64,000 nt of DNA from assembly GCA_011009095.1 (NCBI GenBank), contig VTPC01000923.1, positions 1 to 64,000 on the forward strand, written 5' to 3'. Under the pieces are notes generated by a model. That model worked only from the letters and a program-made list of their open reading frames with translations, searched no databases and was not told the origin of the DNA. Both the position numbers and the translations under genes were made by a program. This document shows positions 47,401-59,760 of this stretch, piece by piece (the first letter of the stretch is position 1; each line of letters opens with the position of its first letter). This DNA is from Ignelater luminosus (taxonomy: Eukaryota > Arthropoda > Insecta > Coleoptera > Elateridae).

Positions 47401-48306
47401 CCTACAATCTAAATGCTAAGTAAATCCCTCGGCAGCTTTTGTTTAGTCGTATATCAGCTTGTCCATTCAGGAAGCCTGCTTAGTTACCTTTGAGCGTCTC
47501 AGATTGTGCCTATAGTATTGTCAGTAAAGCAAGAATAAATTCGTTGAATGAACAAAGGGGCAGTTGTTCTAAGATTTTAATTCATATTTTAGCTCAGATT
47601 TCCTGGAGTATCATTTTTTATCAGTTAGGTATCTGCTTCTCTGTTGTCTTCTGCTTGATTGGTTTTTTAGATATTCAGCATAGCATCTAGACGGATATCT
47701 CGCTATATTCGCATATAAACAGCATATTTGAAAACTTCCAGACTTTAAGGGTGCACCAATGATGTGAAAGATAAACAATCTCGACAGGTTTGTTTTCTAA
47801 CCTTTGTAATTACCGATGCATAGTAACCTTCTAAGTCTTTCGTTATCATTTAACATTAGTTTTAAATTGAATGGGCATACAACAGTTTTCTTAGATGCTC
47901 GAAGCTTTGCCATGAATATTAATTTGGAATCAAATGATTAATTAAAATGTCCGTCATCAATTATCAACTGAAGAGACCAATTTTAAATTTGGCATCAATG
48001 CACCGAACTAAATGTGGTAGGCCGTCTTTAGTTGTAAATGAGAAAGGTGCAATTTGCTGTTTTTTCCTTTTGGAAATACAAGACAAAACGCTCTATTTTT
48101 CATTTTGCTCGGTTGGAGAAAAGAAAACGAAATTCAATTAATAGGAGTTTTACTATGCTGTTAGAAAAGAACTTGTTCTAGAAAGGTATAAGAGTGTTAA
48201 CAAATACCTTTTACCAAATTTCTTGGGTATGTAAGGAAGCCAAAATTGGGTAACTTGCCCAATAAGCTATGTCCGCAAACGCATCATTCTTGAAAGTGTC
48301 TGTCAT
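44481..48306. other. Long AT-rich interval, no gene seen
   Basis: No domain, RNA gene or repeat family was recognised. A small CpG-bearing segment at 46230-46290 has a partly palindromic TCGTTATCGCGATCAAACGA. Confidence 0.45.
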
Positions 48307-48324
48307 CTATCCATCCATCCATCC
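48307..48324. repeat. (ATCC)n microsatellite
   Basis: Four ATCC units. On the minus strand this is (GGAT)n, preceded by CTGAGCTGACCCTGTGG. That arrangement resembles the 3' tail of some retroposons, but no coding part could be recognised upstream on that strand (48325-48560). Confidence 0.8.
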
Positions 48325-49588
48325 CCACAGGGTCAGCTCAGCCAATCTATTTCTTTCCAAATATTAGTTTGAGAAACTTTCGGACCACAAGTAAAAATGT
48401 GCGTGTCTTGACGATTTGCAGTGGTACATTCTCCAATAACTTTGGTAATGTTTCTTGGATGAATGTTAGGTACGTAGATGTGATGAGACAGGCAAGAAGA
48501 AAGTACGGGTAGACCAAAAGAGCTTTGATGATTCCCGTCCAAACAGCTTTTGCTGAGATTGTCTGGGAAGCATAACTACTTTTATCACTGAACAGAATCA
48601 GCTGTAAAGAGAAACTAATACTGTTTCAAACAACGTTGCAAAAATTATCGGAAAAGTGAATTAGCTTATGTAGCTGTCTTCAGTAGTTTGGTCTTCAGTT
48701 CGATGAAGTTGTTCTTCAAATTCTACAGTCTTTTTCCAAGCGCTACCTTTGATTCTGTTAATTGATGTTTACGGTTTTCTAAGCCAATGATGAACTTTGA
48801 CGAAAAAATCTGAAATAAAATTTTGCTGATTTGGAAAACGCTCTTGTGATTTCAACATGGTGCCTACACCACCACTCTGCTCTCCGTTAGGAGGACTGTT
48901 GCAGGCCGAAAAAAACTGTCTTTAATGTGTGAAAGTGCGTTTGCAACACCCCATTTGGTGGTGATGAGATGTATAGAATCATCAAAATATGTTTTTCTCG
49001 TTTATACAGATCAAAAAATCAAAAGCGATAAAAAACTAGAGTTTTGCTTAAAAGGTCACGTCGAAATACCTTTATTACAATTTGATGGCTTTTAGAAAAC
49101 GAAGATTATAAGTTTAACAAAATTAAATCAAATTAGAAACAAAACACTTGAAATATATGCATGATTAGGTTTACATTTAGACATACACAAACTCTTCCTA
49201 ATTATATTCTGGAATGATTTTAGAATATTTTTCCATCCAATTAAGCATCAGGACAAATTTGATATTTTAGTGTTGGAACAAAGTAGAAATTTAATGTGTA
49301 AGAAGAACAAAAGATGTGTATACTTTCCGGAATTTAAAGTATTTTTAGAGATTGTAAACAAAATTATTTTTGACTTTTTCACAGTTAAAAAAAGATTGTC
49401 AATAGACAAATATTAACACTCTATCAAAAGCAGTAACCTGACAAGAAATCGATGAAGTAAACAACCCCATTAACCCTTTCATTAGTTTTGACTAAAAATG
49501 TCACAGGTACTTCCATTTAAAGGTGCATGAAGGGTTTATTTTTAAACTATAATGATGAAGGGTATGACATACAGAACGGCAGCAAATA
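48325..49588. other. No gene seen
   Basis: The minus strand has a 69-codon open frame at 48542-48333 next to the (GGAT)n tract that might belong to a retroposon, but no motif supports this. The remainder is AT-rich and featureless. Confidence 0.4.
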
Positions 49589-49589
49589 A

Positions 49590-49622
49590 AACGTCACATT
49601 TGACGTCATTCCTTACGTCATT
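49590..49622. promoter_or_regulatory. Cluster of three CRE/ATF-like sites
   Basis: Within 33 bp lie AACGTCAC, the full palindrome TGACGTCA (49601-49608) and TTACGTCA (49613-49620). TGACGTCA is the CREB/ATF consensus. Another TGACGTC occurs near 50335. The cluster sits about 750 bp upstream of the candidate start site at 50362, so an enhancer or promoter role is plausible but unproven. Confidence 0.5.
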
Positions 49623-50361
49623 ACTTTTGGGTCATCAGAGAACGTGGGCTTTAATGACACACTGACTTGAATTTTATTAACAGGGGAATGTCTGGGAAAT
49701 GTTTCAACAAATTGTTTTGATGTAAACCATAAAAAAGAAACTTTACATGATGTTATTGCACACTGGGGGAAACTTGGGTTCTTGTTTTTTTATTTTCTTT
49801 TTTCTTTTCAAATTTAATTTTGATTTAAAATGAAATTTAAAATGTAAGGTATAATAATTGTCACATGAGATAAACGCGTAAAGTGGGAGAAATGAGTCAC
49901 TCAGGTTTAAATTTCACCACATCCCCCAAGCCCTTACACAATAATCAGAAGGGAAAAGGCAAAGATTCTCTCGCTGTCTTACAATCAATATATTTGGTGT
50001 GGGCGACAAGGTTCATTCACAGCAACCTAATACGAAAAAATACGCTTAGAATTATCGATCTCTAGTAAAACATCTTAAAATGAAACCTGAAAAAGTGACA
50101 CGGATTAAATTTTCATCACGGAAATCTCTCGAACCTGCAAAATTCCCAAGTGTAAATACCAAATTTAGATTTAAATTTTTTTATAAAAATAATATGAGAA
50201 AAAACAAGAAAATGTCAAGTTTTCTAGCGGGAGCATGCGCCGAAATTAACGTAGTTAGCAGCGCCGTAGTCCATTCAAAAGCTGAAACCCTGAAAGCCTA
50301 GCCAGTATAGCTCGGGTGGGACGGAGCTTTTGTGTGACGTCGAGGAAACCTTTGAGCTTTC

Positions 50362-50426
50362 AGTGTTTGAATGTGTAGTTTGCAGTTAAATAAGTGCTTC
50401 TAAGTGTAATTTAAAAGTGTTCAGAG
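50362..50426 (+). promoter_or_regulatory. Candidate transcription start and noncoding first exon
   Basis: A GC-richer, CpG-containing block (about 50225-50345) is followed by the arthropod initiator-like TTTCAGTGTT, with A(+1) at 50362. Sixty-five bases later comes a donor-like TCAGAG|GTAAAT. The leader contains AAGTG words and no ATG-led frame. No TATA box was seen. Downstream exons were not found before the window end, so this would be the 5' tip of a gene with a long first intron. Confidence 0.35.
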
Positions 50427-51719
50427 GTAAATTGAGAGAAAATGAAGGTTTTATGTTAGAATCGAGCGCTTTACTGTCTGTATATATTTTTTTCTGAGTA
50501 AATCCTGTTTGTTAACCTTCATTATGTGCCGGCTTTTCCAGCTGTAATCGAACCGGCGCCTCTAGAATATCACTTTTCCTGGCAGATATTGACCTAATTT
50601 CGTGTAATTGAAGTTGTTGTAATTATCGTTACTGCGTTTTATTATTAGGCTCTGCTTCAAAATGAAATTTAAAAGCGTTAGAGCACGTTTATGAAAAAGG
50701 ATCAAGGTTTCTTAGCTTGGCAGAATCTTCAAGCTTGTAAGAAAGGGTAAATCTTGAGTTTGTTTGTTAAACATTATTGTTTTAAAGAATGTTCTAGAAA
50801 CTTAATACATGATTTGAATTTACATTGTGGTTATAACGGTTATTGTAATTTAAATTTTTGAATAAAACGAATTTTTCTTTTGTTTTACTTTAATGAATCA
50901 ATGAGGAATTTTACTTTTGTCCTTTATCTTAAACTTAACCTAAATACTGGAGATGCTGAAACGTTCCTAACCTTTCTAGTACGTGTTATGTGCTTTGAAT
51001 ATATTAATATTAAAGAATGAGAAACAAGAGAAAAAACGTGAAAATTGAAACAAAACTATTAAATTGTGTTAGTAGAATTTCAGAATATTGAAATCTACTT
51101 TTGATCTTGAGTTATAAAATCATCCAAAGTAGGTTATGATGTTATAAAGGTTAGAATTAATGTTTAGCCTTGATAAAATTTAGTTTTTCACGTTTTTGCT
51201 ATTTTTTTAATTTTCAAATTAACTTTTCCTTTTTTATAACTTGAAAACTGCCTACCAACTTTAAGGCTTTTAAGAATTTCTCTAGTGAATAACTATTTTA
51301 GCTCTGGTCTTAAAAGGTCACACTCTTTAGTCGGCATACAAATAGGGCACCTTAATATAAAGTTCTACTTTATGTGAATTTAACTTTTTTATATAACAAC
51401 CCACAACCAAGATGTAATAAGTGACAACGTTTTCAAAATATTGATTATTTTTGGTTTTTAGGTCTCCCAATATTTTTCTATACTCATCTTTGCATTCTCT
51501 ATTCTGTATGAAGTCACGTTATTTCTCATTCACACAGTCATTAAAAACAATATAAAGTATTTTACAATGTCGGCAATCTATTGACTACGGAAATTCTCAG
51601 TGCCTTCACCAAATAATGTCACATGAAGAACCATTTTGCCCAGAAAACTAAGTTGTGGTAGATGGTGTAGAGTTAAAAGACGGCAACAACATCAAAAAGT
51701 TGCAGATACTAAAAGATCG
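50427..51719. other. No gene seen
   Basis: AT-rich DNA, possibly intronic if the start site at 50362 is real. No domain or repeat was recognised. Confidence 0.4.
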
Positions 51720-53200
51720 ATTTCCAGACTACAGATATCCCGTCCCCCAAGAAACTGGCATCAGGTGACCAACAGCATTGCAACTTAATTACATTATTTC
51801 CATGGCATTTGATTCCAACGAGAGATTCTGGGCGTTTGGCCTCAAGAAGACTAAAAAACTGCTTTTTATAACTTGCATCTTTAAAGTTGGGCTAGAAGAC
51901 CAAGAGCAAAAGCAGCTTTGCATAGTTGGAAAAGAAAGAATTAAGGAGTATGAATCTGCTTTGACTGAAAACTGGGTATTCGTTCATCAGTCTCTTTGTC
52001 GTTGTTGTTATATGTTAACAGGAGCTAAAAGATTACAAGATCAGGTAACTTTATTTCTCTAAACGTTCCTGATGTTCAAAAGGTACTTTTTGTACAACAG
52101 AACCCCCAAGACGTTGACATAGCAATCTTCTCGTGAGAGATAATTCCATACTGTTTTTGCTATGACATTTAATTCCAACAAAAGATTGCATGAAAAGTTC
52201 TTAAGACTTAAAAAACCACAACTTGCATCTTTAAAATTGGGCTGGAAGACCAAGAGCAAAAGTAGCTTTGCGTAGTTGGAAAAGAAAGAATTGAGGAGTA
52301 TGAATCTGCTTTGACTGAAAACTAGGTATTCGTGCATCACTCTTCTTTCAAACTACTAGAAATTTCTCTACACAGAAATCTAACTTGTCGGTGTACTTTA
52401 TCAAGAGCTAAGAGACTACAGGATCAGTTAACTTTATTTCTCGATGTTCAAAAAGCACTTTTCGTATAACAGAACCCCCAAAAAGCTGACATCCAGCCGG
52501 CAATACCATACAAATTTAATTGAACAACAATCTTCTCGCGAGAGGTAATCCCATACTGCCGCTCAAGTTTTTGCCATGACAGATTTTCTTTTTCCCATAA
52601 GGTAATATGGGAGTATAAGAAATTCTGAGCGTTCGGCCTCAAGCTTTTTATAATTTGCATAGTTCGGAAAAAAATTAAAAAATATGAATTTGCTGAAAAC
52701 TGGGTATCCGTGCATCAATCTTCTATCAGGCGTTGAAGATTTTTCTGTACAAGAATCTAGCTTGTCAGTAATTAAAAAACCGCGGAAGCATGTAACTTCA
52801 TTTCTGAAAAAGTCCCTGATGGCTAAAATTCACTTTCTGCAATAAAGACCTCCGCAGTAAGCTAACATTCGATTGTTAACAGAATTACATTTTAATTAAT
52901 GTTTTCGCTAAAGATAATCTCATAGTGTCTGTCAAGCTTTTGCCATAGCAGCTTTCTCCATAATGTGATATGGCAAATTTTCATAATTTGCATTTTTAAA
53001 GTCGGGCTAGAAGATCAAGAGCAAAAGCAGCTTTGCACAGTTGGAAAAAAGGAATTAAAGAGTATAAGTCTTCTTCTATTGGACTGTTGAAGATTTTTCT
53101 ACACAGAAATCTAGCTTGTTGATGTATGGTCATCAGGAGTTATAAGATCACAGATTTCTCGAGAAGTTCTTGATGTCCATGCTATAGATTCCCTCTCAAG
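51720..53200. repeat. Four diverged tandem units of ~350-390 bp
   Basis: A landmark GGGCTAGAAGACCAAGAGCA followed by GCATAGTTGGAAAAG, AGTATGAATCTGC and AAAACTGGGTAT recurs. The GTTGGAAAA word falls at about 51922, 52275, 52662 and 53039, giving spacings near 353, 387 and 377. Each unit also has TTGCATCTTTAAA, a TTTCTCTACACAGAAATCTA block (later units), a GATGTTCAAAA block, and ACAGAACCCCCAA with a TAATYCCATACTG block at its border. The 94-codon open frame in the first unit (51778-52062) is broken in the others. Units look about 70-85% identical, with indels. I do not recognise the family. Confidence 0.85.
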
Positions 53201-53581
53201 AAACTAAAAAGAAAGCTTCAATTCCAAAAAAAGCTTACACGAAATATTACAAAGGAAGAAATCCGGTGACCTGGAAGGTCATGGTTGTAGACCTTGTCGT
53301 CCAATCCAACAACCGGGGTACTTGTACTTGTGATAGGATTTAAGATTCTTGAAAGCCACTTGCCGTAGCATACTTACCCTCTTTTTATAATTCTTAATGC
53401 TACATTAAAACCTTGAACGATGCTTTTGCAATTTTAAGCTTTTGGCTCTTGAGAACTATTAATTAATATTTAAAGAACAAAACAATTAATTACAAGGGCT
53501 TGTCTGTTATATGTATATCCAATTATAAGCTTTCAAGGTTTTGAAAAATATCTTTGTCATTTTGATATAGAAAATTGAACT

Positions 53582-53839
53582 CTATAAAAAGATTATATCC
53601 AGGGAAGATTCAATAACGTAACCTTCAGGAAAATTATTTTTCTTGTATATCCATGGTCTACATAAGCATATTTTATCAGTTAATATGTGAATGCCAAACT
53701 GGCATCTAGAGGACAAGCTGTCACTAAAACTTAACGCAGGGTAAACGTCGAATCCATTAAGTCTGGCGGCGGCGTCTGTTAATATTTCTCTCTCCACCCA
53801 GCTTGCTACATTTACTATATAACCTTCGGAGTGGGTTAG
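53582..53839 (-). CDS. Unidentified short ORF on the minus strand
   Basis: The frame is open from about 53850 to a stop at 53582, with a natural-looking composition (EREILTDAAARLNGFDVYPA, then SSRCQFGIHILTDKICLCRP). A TATATATAAAAGAGG motif lies a few bases upstream on the same strand, but no ATG begins the frame. It could be an exon or a mobile-element scrap. No family is recognised. Confidence 0.25.
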   Translation of the reverse strand, partial: LTHSEGYIVNVASWVEREILTDAAARLNGFDVYPALSFSDSLSSRCQFGIHILTDKICLCRPWIYKKNNFPEGYVIESSLDIIFL

Positions 53840-54142
53840 AAAAACACCTCTTTTATATATAGGATATTGATACTTGTGCTCTCGAAATGACGTTGAGCTT
53901 TAGTGCTTGATAAACGAATTATATGAGATAAAGATGAAACAAGCTGATCGATTTCTCTTTTTGAAGAGAAGGACAATTTTTAACTCCGTAGACGTTTTGA
54001 TCTTGAATTGAAATAATATGGAAAAGAGGACAAAATATAACAAAAGCCAATTCTAATAAATTACACAAAAGGATGTCAAAAAGAAAAAAAATGAAATCTC
54101 GACTTCCGGCAGACTTATAGATGGTGGTTTAGGATTTTGTAT

Positions 54143-54418
54143 AAGATGAGAGAATTTTTGGCGGTTTCACTTTTCTTATTCCATTTTATGGGTGTGACGG
54201 GTGATTTTATCAAGATCCATTATAAAGTACGATACTATTTATTGATGGAAAAAAAGGGGGAAAGTTCAACTGGGGTCGTCAGCCTCTTCTCCGAATGTAT
54301 TTATAGGTTGGATGACGGGAGAACTTGGACAATTAGTAATAAACATAAAATACAAAGTTTGGAAGTGATTCGATTAAGTATAATTTCGTTTTTCCGCTTG
54401 GCCGTCATAAATAATTAG
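54143..54418 (+). CDS. Unidentified small ORF with signal-like start
   Basis: From the second in-frame ATG the frame begins MREFLAVSLFLFHFMGVTGD, which has the shape of a secretion signal, and runs to a stop at 54418. The remainder is not recognisable. It may be a first coding exon or chance, and AT-rich DNA often yields hydrophobic frames. Confidence 0.2.
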   Translation, partial: KMREFLAVSLFLFHFMGVTGDFIKIHYKVRYYLLMEKKGESSTGVVSLFSECIYRLDDGRTWTISNKHKIQSLEVIRLSIISFFRLAVINN

Positions 54419-54699
54419 GCGACGTAAAAGTAAAACAAAAGAAAAGAATTTTAGGAAGTTGGTGTTATTTTACAGGTATGAGATTGAGAAGAGTATTGTG
54501 AGGATTTATGTGTACTGAACATGTTAATTGTCTTTGATCTACTTATGTTAGATCAATCGTCAGTCTTTCCCTCCTTGAACTTTCCTTTAATAACTTAACA
54601 TTGTTTTGCTTTTTTTCAATTTCTTTAAATTTTTTTATCAAATTTTTAGTCGAATTTGATTCCTAAACTGTAAAGCATAATTTTTCCAGTTGAACCAGT

Positions 54700-54993
54700 A
54701 TGTACTTTGGTGTTTTAGTCCAATATTGTTTTCTGTGTCTTCTTTTGATAATTAACATAATTAGTTTTGCTCCATCTAATTATCAGTTAAGCAAGCAAGA
54801 ATTTGTTAAATGTTGCCCGAAAGGGTCAAAACATCTAGTCGCTCGACCAGCTGACACTACGTTCAAATCCCTTGTAGCGCAAAATGGGGGAATTACGATT
54901 TTCAAAAGAACTTTTCTTAGTAATAACATTCAACAACAAAACCAACCAATAGCCAACATGGACCATCAAATTATTAATCAACGAGGAAGTTAA
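54700..54993 (+). CDS. Possible first exon of a secreted or membrane protein
   Basis: The 97-codon frame starts MYFGVLVQYCFLCLLLIINI, a convincing hydrophobic leader, followed by QEFVKCCPKGSKHL. A KCCPxG word soon after a signal peptide is seen at the N-terminus of Methuselah-like receptors, but this one word is weak evidence, and no seven-helix part was found. It may be an isolated first exon, a pseudogene or chance. Confidence 0.25.
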   Translation: MYFGVLVQYCFLCLLLIINIISFAPSNYQLSKQEFVKCCPKGSKHLVARPADTTFKSLVAQNGGITIFKRTFLSNNIQQQNQPIANMDHQIINQRGS

Positions 54994-57900
54994 CATACAA
55001 CATCGTCACCCATCAAATTCAAGACCCAAGTCTTGTAGCTCCATTCCAAGATCGTTTTATTTTCATTCTACTTTCATGGTTAACTCAATCTTCTTTACTC
55101 GTTGATCCAGCTTCAGCATTGGCATTGTCCCCACTATCATTTTCTGGAGAAGAGCATTCAGTTGTTTCCGTTGCGTTGCTGCATCTTTATCATCACCATA
55201 CTTTCGGTTGGTTGCCTAAGAATATTACTTCCATCTAATCATGGTGTTCAGGTCTGTCTACCTACCTAGCCATCTCTTAAAACCACTACTTTCCGAAGGG
55301 AAGCAGAAATCAGCAATGAACAATTCGGAAAGAATTAGGTGATCCACAGGTTAGAGTCTCTTCTAAGCTCTTTTGAAAAACTTCATACAACTTTAATACC
55401 ACACGGCTTGAAACCATAGAAACATTAGATTCACCAATACAATTGTGAATGTATTGACTTGTTCGTACTTACCCTTCCTATGGGAAACAATGAATATAAA
55501 ACTGAAAAAATTATCTGGTCTCCAGAGCATTAAAAAAGTTTCAGTATCATTTTCAGATAGATTGTAATTAAATATCCCAAGATGACCTGCAAAAGAATAA
55601 AGCAAAACAAATTTTGTTAAATTGAAAAGTGGAAGAAGGAGATTCTCAAACAGTTACTCAGAAAGTATCGTTTTTGTTAGTCAGACTTTTTCTACTCTTT
55701 TTAAAAAAAAAGATTGCTGAATATCTTCTATTGGAAAAAATGAAAGATAGAAGATAAGTCGTTAATACTTATTGGACGAATTAATACATTTTCCTTCTTC
55801 TAGATTTGGATTTGTACCGTATATTTGAGTTGGAACTCATTAATGACAAAGGTAGGACGAGGAACTTGTCATGGTTCAGTCCTGATGGTCATTATACTTT
55901 ACTATGATTTAGACAGACTATATATAATCGAACTTGGGCCTTCTCCAGTCAGTCTTTTTGGTCTAATGTTTTTCCCTGACTAGTTTCTTGTTTTGAGCAA
56001 AATTACTGACACTTACCCCATCATCGTCGCCATAGATTTGTTACGTGTTGTTTATGTAGTAACTTTAAAATCAAAATTGCATATTAATAAAAATCTTCAA
56101 TAATTCTAACTTTGAAGAAGTTTTTGTTTTGTTTCATATTTGAATTTTTTTTGTTTTTAAATTCAGATATGTTTAAGTCAATAAAGCCGTCCACGTTATA
56201 ATACATTATAGTTCTAGTCAATTGATCATAATGTGCAACAGGTACTATTCCTAATTCCATTCATAACTTTTACAGTCAAGATTATCATCAAGAGGATTGA
56301 AATGAAAAAAGTTAAAATACAGAAATTCGTTTCTTAAATAATTTTTCACCTGAAAAAAGAATACAGTAAACTAAATTTAAATTTCCCCAAACTACTAGTA
56401 GGCGATTACATAAGATATTTATCCGTTTGTCCTACTTTTCAACATTTTTCTTACCCTAACCTAGAAAATCTATAACAAAATTGATTAATAATATTAAGTT
56501 TACATAACAAGTTTGTCGAGGGTTTCTTCTCACCTGAAAACCCAATTCATTTTATATATAATCAGTTATTTTACGGTCGATTACTTCAGGATCCTTTTTC
56601 ACGCATCTGCGATTATCCCGGATATCCCCTTCTATCTTTTTTTGTTTCTTGTATATCACACTAAAACCGAGTGGTTTAATTCTTCCCTTTTGTTTTTGTT
56701 GTGCGTGTCTTTTTTTTTAATGTTCGCGAATTGTTTTACATTTGTTGCGCATATGTTTTAATTATGTTAACCTTCTTTGCTTAAACTTGCGTGTGTATTT
56801 TACGAATATGTTTTGTTTTATGCATGCAGACAGAGACGCACAAACATTTAATATTCAAATTACCTCACCTAGTTCTAATCAAATATAGGTCGAGCTTTGA
56901 TAATAAATTTTCACAGAAAGTTATTGTGTAGTTTTTAGAATTTAATTTTAGTAACCTGTTTTTCGCATGGAAGACTAAAAAGGCTTAACCTTCTTTTATT
57001 TTTCAAAATAAGTCATTTATTAAATGAATAAGTATGCACAAGTACTACAATCAGTGTTAATGTTCATATCTGAAGTTAAGCAAGCTGTGAAGCTTATGAT
57101 GGGCTCCTTGATAAAAAATTCAGTTGGAAGAGCAAAACCGTTTATGAATTAGTGCACCTAACACAGCCAACTAAAAAATTACGCAATTAAAGCCTAAAAC
57201 AAGATTTATTCTCATTTTGAGGTGAAGTACAGGTTGCCTAATTTTCTAGATTTATTGATGGATAGTGTTGGTAATGCCATATCAGCGATTCCTTAAATGG
57301 CGTTCCTCTTTTTCCTGTTGTGCAGATATTCAGATTGATCAATGATCACCAACCACGCATTCAAGGCGGAAACCAAAGCATTAGTAAACGAAAGAGAGAC
57401 AAAAACGATTCAAAGTACATAAAGATTTTACGAATCATCGAGTCTGCTGACTTTAGATTTATTTTAAATACCTATACCTGCAGGAAAAAAAGATTGAAAC
57501 ATTAAAGAGAGTAAAACTTCAAATCTAAATGAGTGTAAGTCAGAACAGAATGGAACTGTATAAAAAGATCTTTTGATATAGTATTGGACGTAAGTAACGA
57601 TTGAAAAGGAATATTAAAGAAGACCATTGGGGTTCAGCTGTTTGTATCGGCGCTAACTCATACTGTGTTGGTAACACCTTAAGATATAGAAACATATCAG
57701 ACTACAAATCTTAGAATATTTTGGTAGTAGAGATGAGGAGAATCAAATTTTGGAGAACACTGACTTAAGGAATAGGATCTACAAAACAAGACAACCACAA
57801 TGTCAATCTATTGATGATCTTTAGAATTGGAGTGAGTTACTATCCTGAAACTCTGTTTATAAAACAAGAAATAATCAAACTGTAACTGCACCAAACTCAT

Positions 57901-59324
57901 TTAGAGACTTCTTGCTGACACATACTGGAATCTTGCGGCGATCGGTGAATATTTGATCTCCTATTGAAGAACACCCAGAATTTACTCAAGTATGAATAAA
58001 TAACCTGCGATTAATGAAAATCCGACAACACTACAGCGCTCCTCCTCTAAGAAGGTTTTACCCTTTTAGAATAAAAATGAATGTCGTCACCCGCGGTCAC
58101 CTTTTTTGAAGACGGATCAAGGTTTGCTTTCCATTAACCTTCTTAAGAGAGCTAAATACGAATACAGCTTGAATTAGGCCAGTTTTCCATTTGTTAGATT
58201 GAGATACATTAAGATGGAAGGCGGTGGTTGCATTTACATTTGCAAACCGTCCACATTGGATAGGCCAATTTATTGCACATTTTTGTTGCAAGTTTGCTGA
58301 AATGTTCACTATGTCGTTTGCTGTTACTTTCTCTAGTGTACACAAAGCTTTGAGACTTTTCTTATTAGGTATCAAGTGGTCAAAACAAATTTCATCAAAA
58401 GTTACACGTCTCTAATAAGATTTGACTAATCAACTGACGTAATGTACATAAATAGTGACCTTTTCAATATCAGACATGGTTTTATGAACGTCTTTGTCAT
58501 GGTACTCTTTCATATTTCTTTTATCACAGGTCCCCGTGTCTTGGGCACTGAGAATTTGCTGAAAATGCTTAGTCATGGATGAGATCTTTTTTTGTGAAAT
58601 ATTATTAGAAGATTATTCTGAGAATCTAGGTATTTGAACTACAGAATGTTATCAATATTTCCACGTAGTCCACGACTGGTTCTGGAATAAGGGAAGCATA
58701 GCTCAAAAAAGAACTATACAGAAGTAAAATACAACAAAGTCTATGAAACATATTCAGGCAAAGATTTCTAAGTCTAAAATAAGAAAAAATGATCATCTAG
58801 AAATCTAGATAATCATCTTGACTTCAGCGAGCTATACTCAGTATCAAATCGAATTGAATCAGAGTTAGCATCAGTGGCTGTTGTAGGCTATGTGTTTTCA
58901 AAAATGTTGAAAGGAGTTTTTATTTGGATAGAAAGGGCAGCTTAGCAGTCGCTAAACGTACTCTTGTAATTGCAGCTGACTTCTTGGACGGTGGCTTTTT
59001 GGTGGAATATTCTGAAACAAATATGACGTCTGCGGTGCGTGTTGGAAATTTGGAGCTTGGAAAGGAACGGCTTACTTATTTCTCGTAATCGTGAGGTTGT
59101 TGCATGGAGTCTAAAGAAATCTTGTAGCCAGCGGAATGCTTTTTATGTATATCCTGTAGGTCTAGAGACAGATCTGTGTTTGAGTTTTGTCTTGTCTTGT
59201 GTCTATTAGAGGTATTTTGACTAACTCGTAGACTTCTGGGAGCGGTAAAAACAATAAAGTAACCTTTTGCACTTAGCACTCTCCTTCCTACACAGTAACT
59301 CTATAGTTTTGGGCACACCAACAC
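54994..59324. other. Long interval, no gene seen
   Basis: Scattered open frames (for example minus 58375-58097 and plus 57320-57505) have no recognisable motif. On the minus strand near 55120-55200 an acidic run (CSSPENDSGDNANAEAGSTS) reads like a linker of some element's protein but is isolated. Confidence 0.4.
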
Positions 59325-59760
59325 TAAGGGTACGTTTATGTTGAAGCAACGATAAAAGCAATAGGAACGATGATAAGAGCGACGATAAAAGCAATGCGAA
59401 ATTTTCTTTCATTGTGGTGTTTATATTGGCGCTATCAGATCAACGCTATAAAACATTTCGCATTGCAATTTTAACAATAGAAACGTTAAAAACCATATAG
59501 TAAAAGACAATATAAGTGATTCAGAAGATGAGATATTTCTTTCTTCAAACGCAGTTCAGTGGTACTTTTTGAAAAATCGATGTAAAAAATGTCAATATGC
59601 AACGCATCCCATAAACACACGATTTGGTGAGTTTCATCATCTCTACAATGACTTAAGAAATTACCTACAAAAATTTGCTGGATAGTCGATAGCATCAAAG
59701 TCTAAACAAAATCATTTTCTGATGTCTGAGTCCGTTACTAATAGATACGATTTCAATTTT
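59325..59760 (+). mobile_element. 5' end of a PIF/Harbinger-like element
   Basis: At 59328 a tip GGGTACGTTTATGTTGAAGC is preceded by TAA, the sort of three-base site this superfamily uses. It leads into GCAACGATAAAAGCAA-type subterminal repeats (59343-59400). From about 59502 the plus strand reads DNISDSEDEIFLSSNAVQW, then HPINTRFGEFHHLYNDLR with a following FAGYSI. HARBI1-type transposases have an equivalent N-terminal stretch (a WVHPI word, then GEFHHL and a YFRMS word). The frame ends soon after, and no DDE motifs or right-hand tip were found, so the copy is truncated and inactive. Confidence 0.65.

Noticed and set aside
48333-48542. Tc1-type transposase on the minus strand
   Set aside because: A first glance suggested it, but none of the Tc1 catalytic blocks can be aligned in any frame.
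57055-57110. 5S rRNA-like word (CTGAAGTTAAGCA and GATGGGCTCC)
   Set aside because: Only about 14 consecutive bases match the 5S internal promoter region, and the flanks do not fold or align as 5S.
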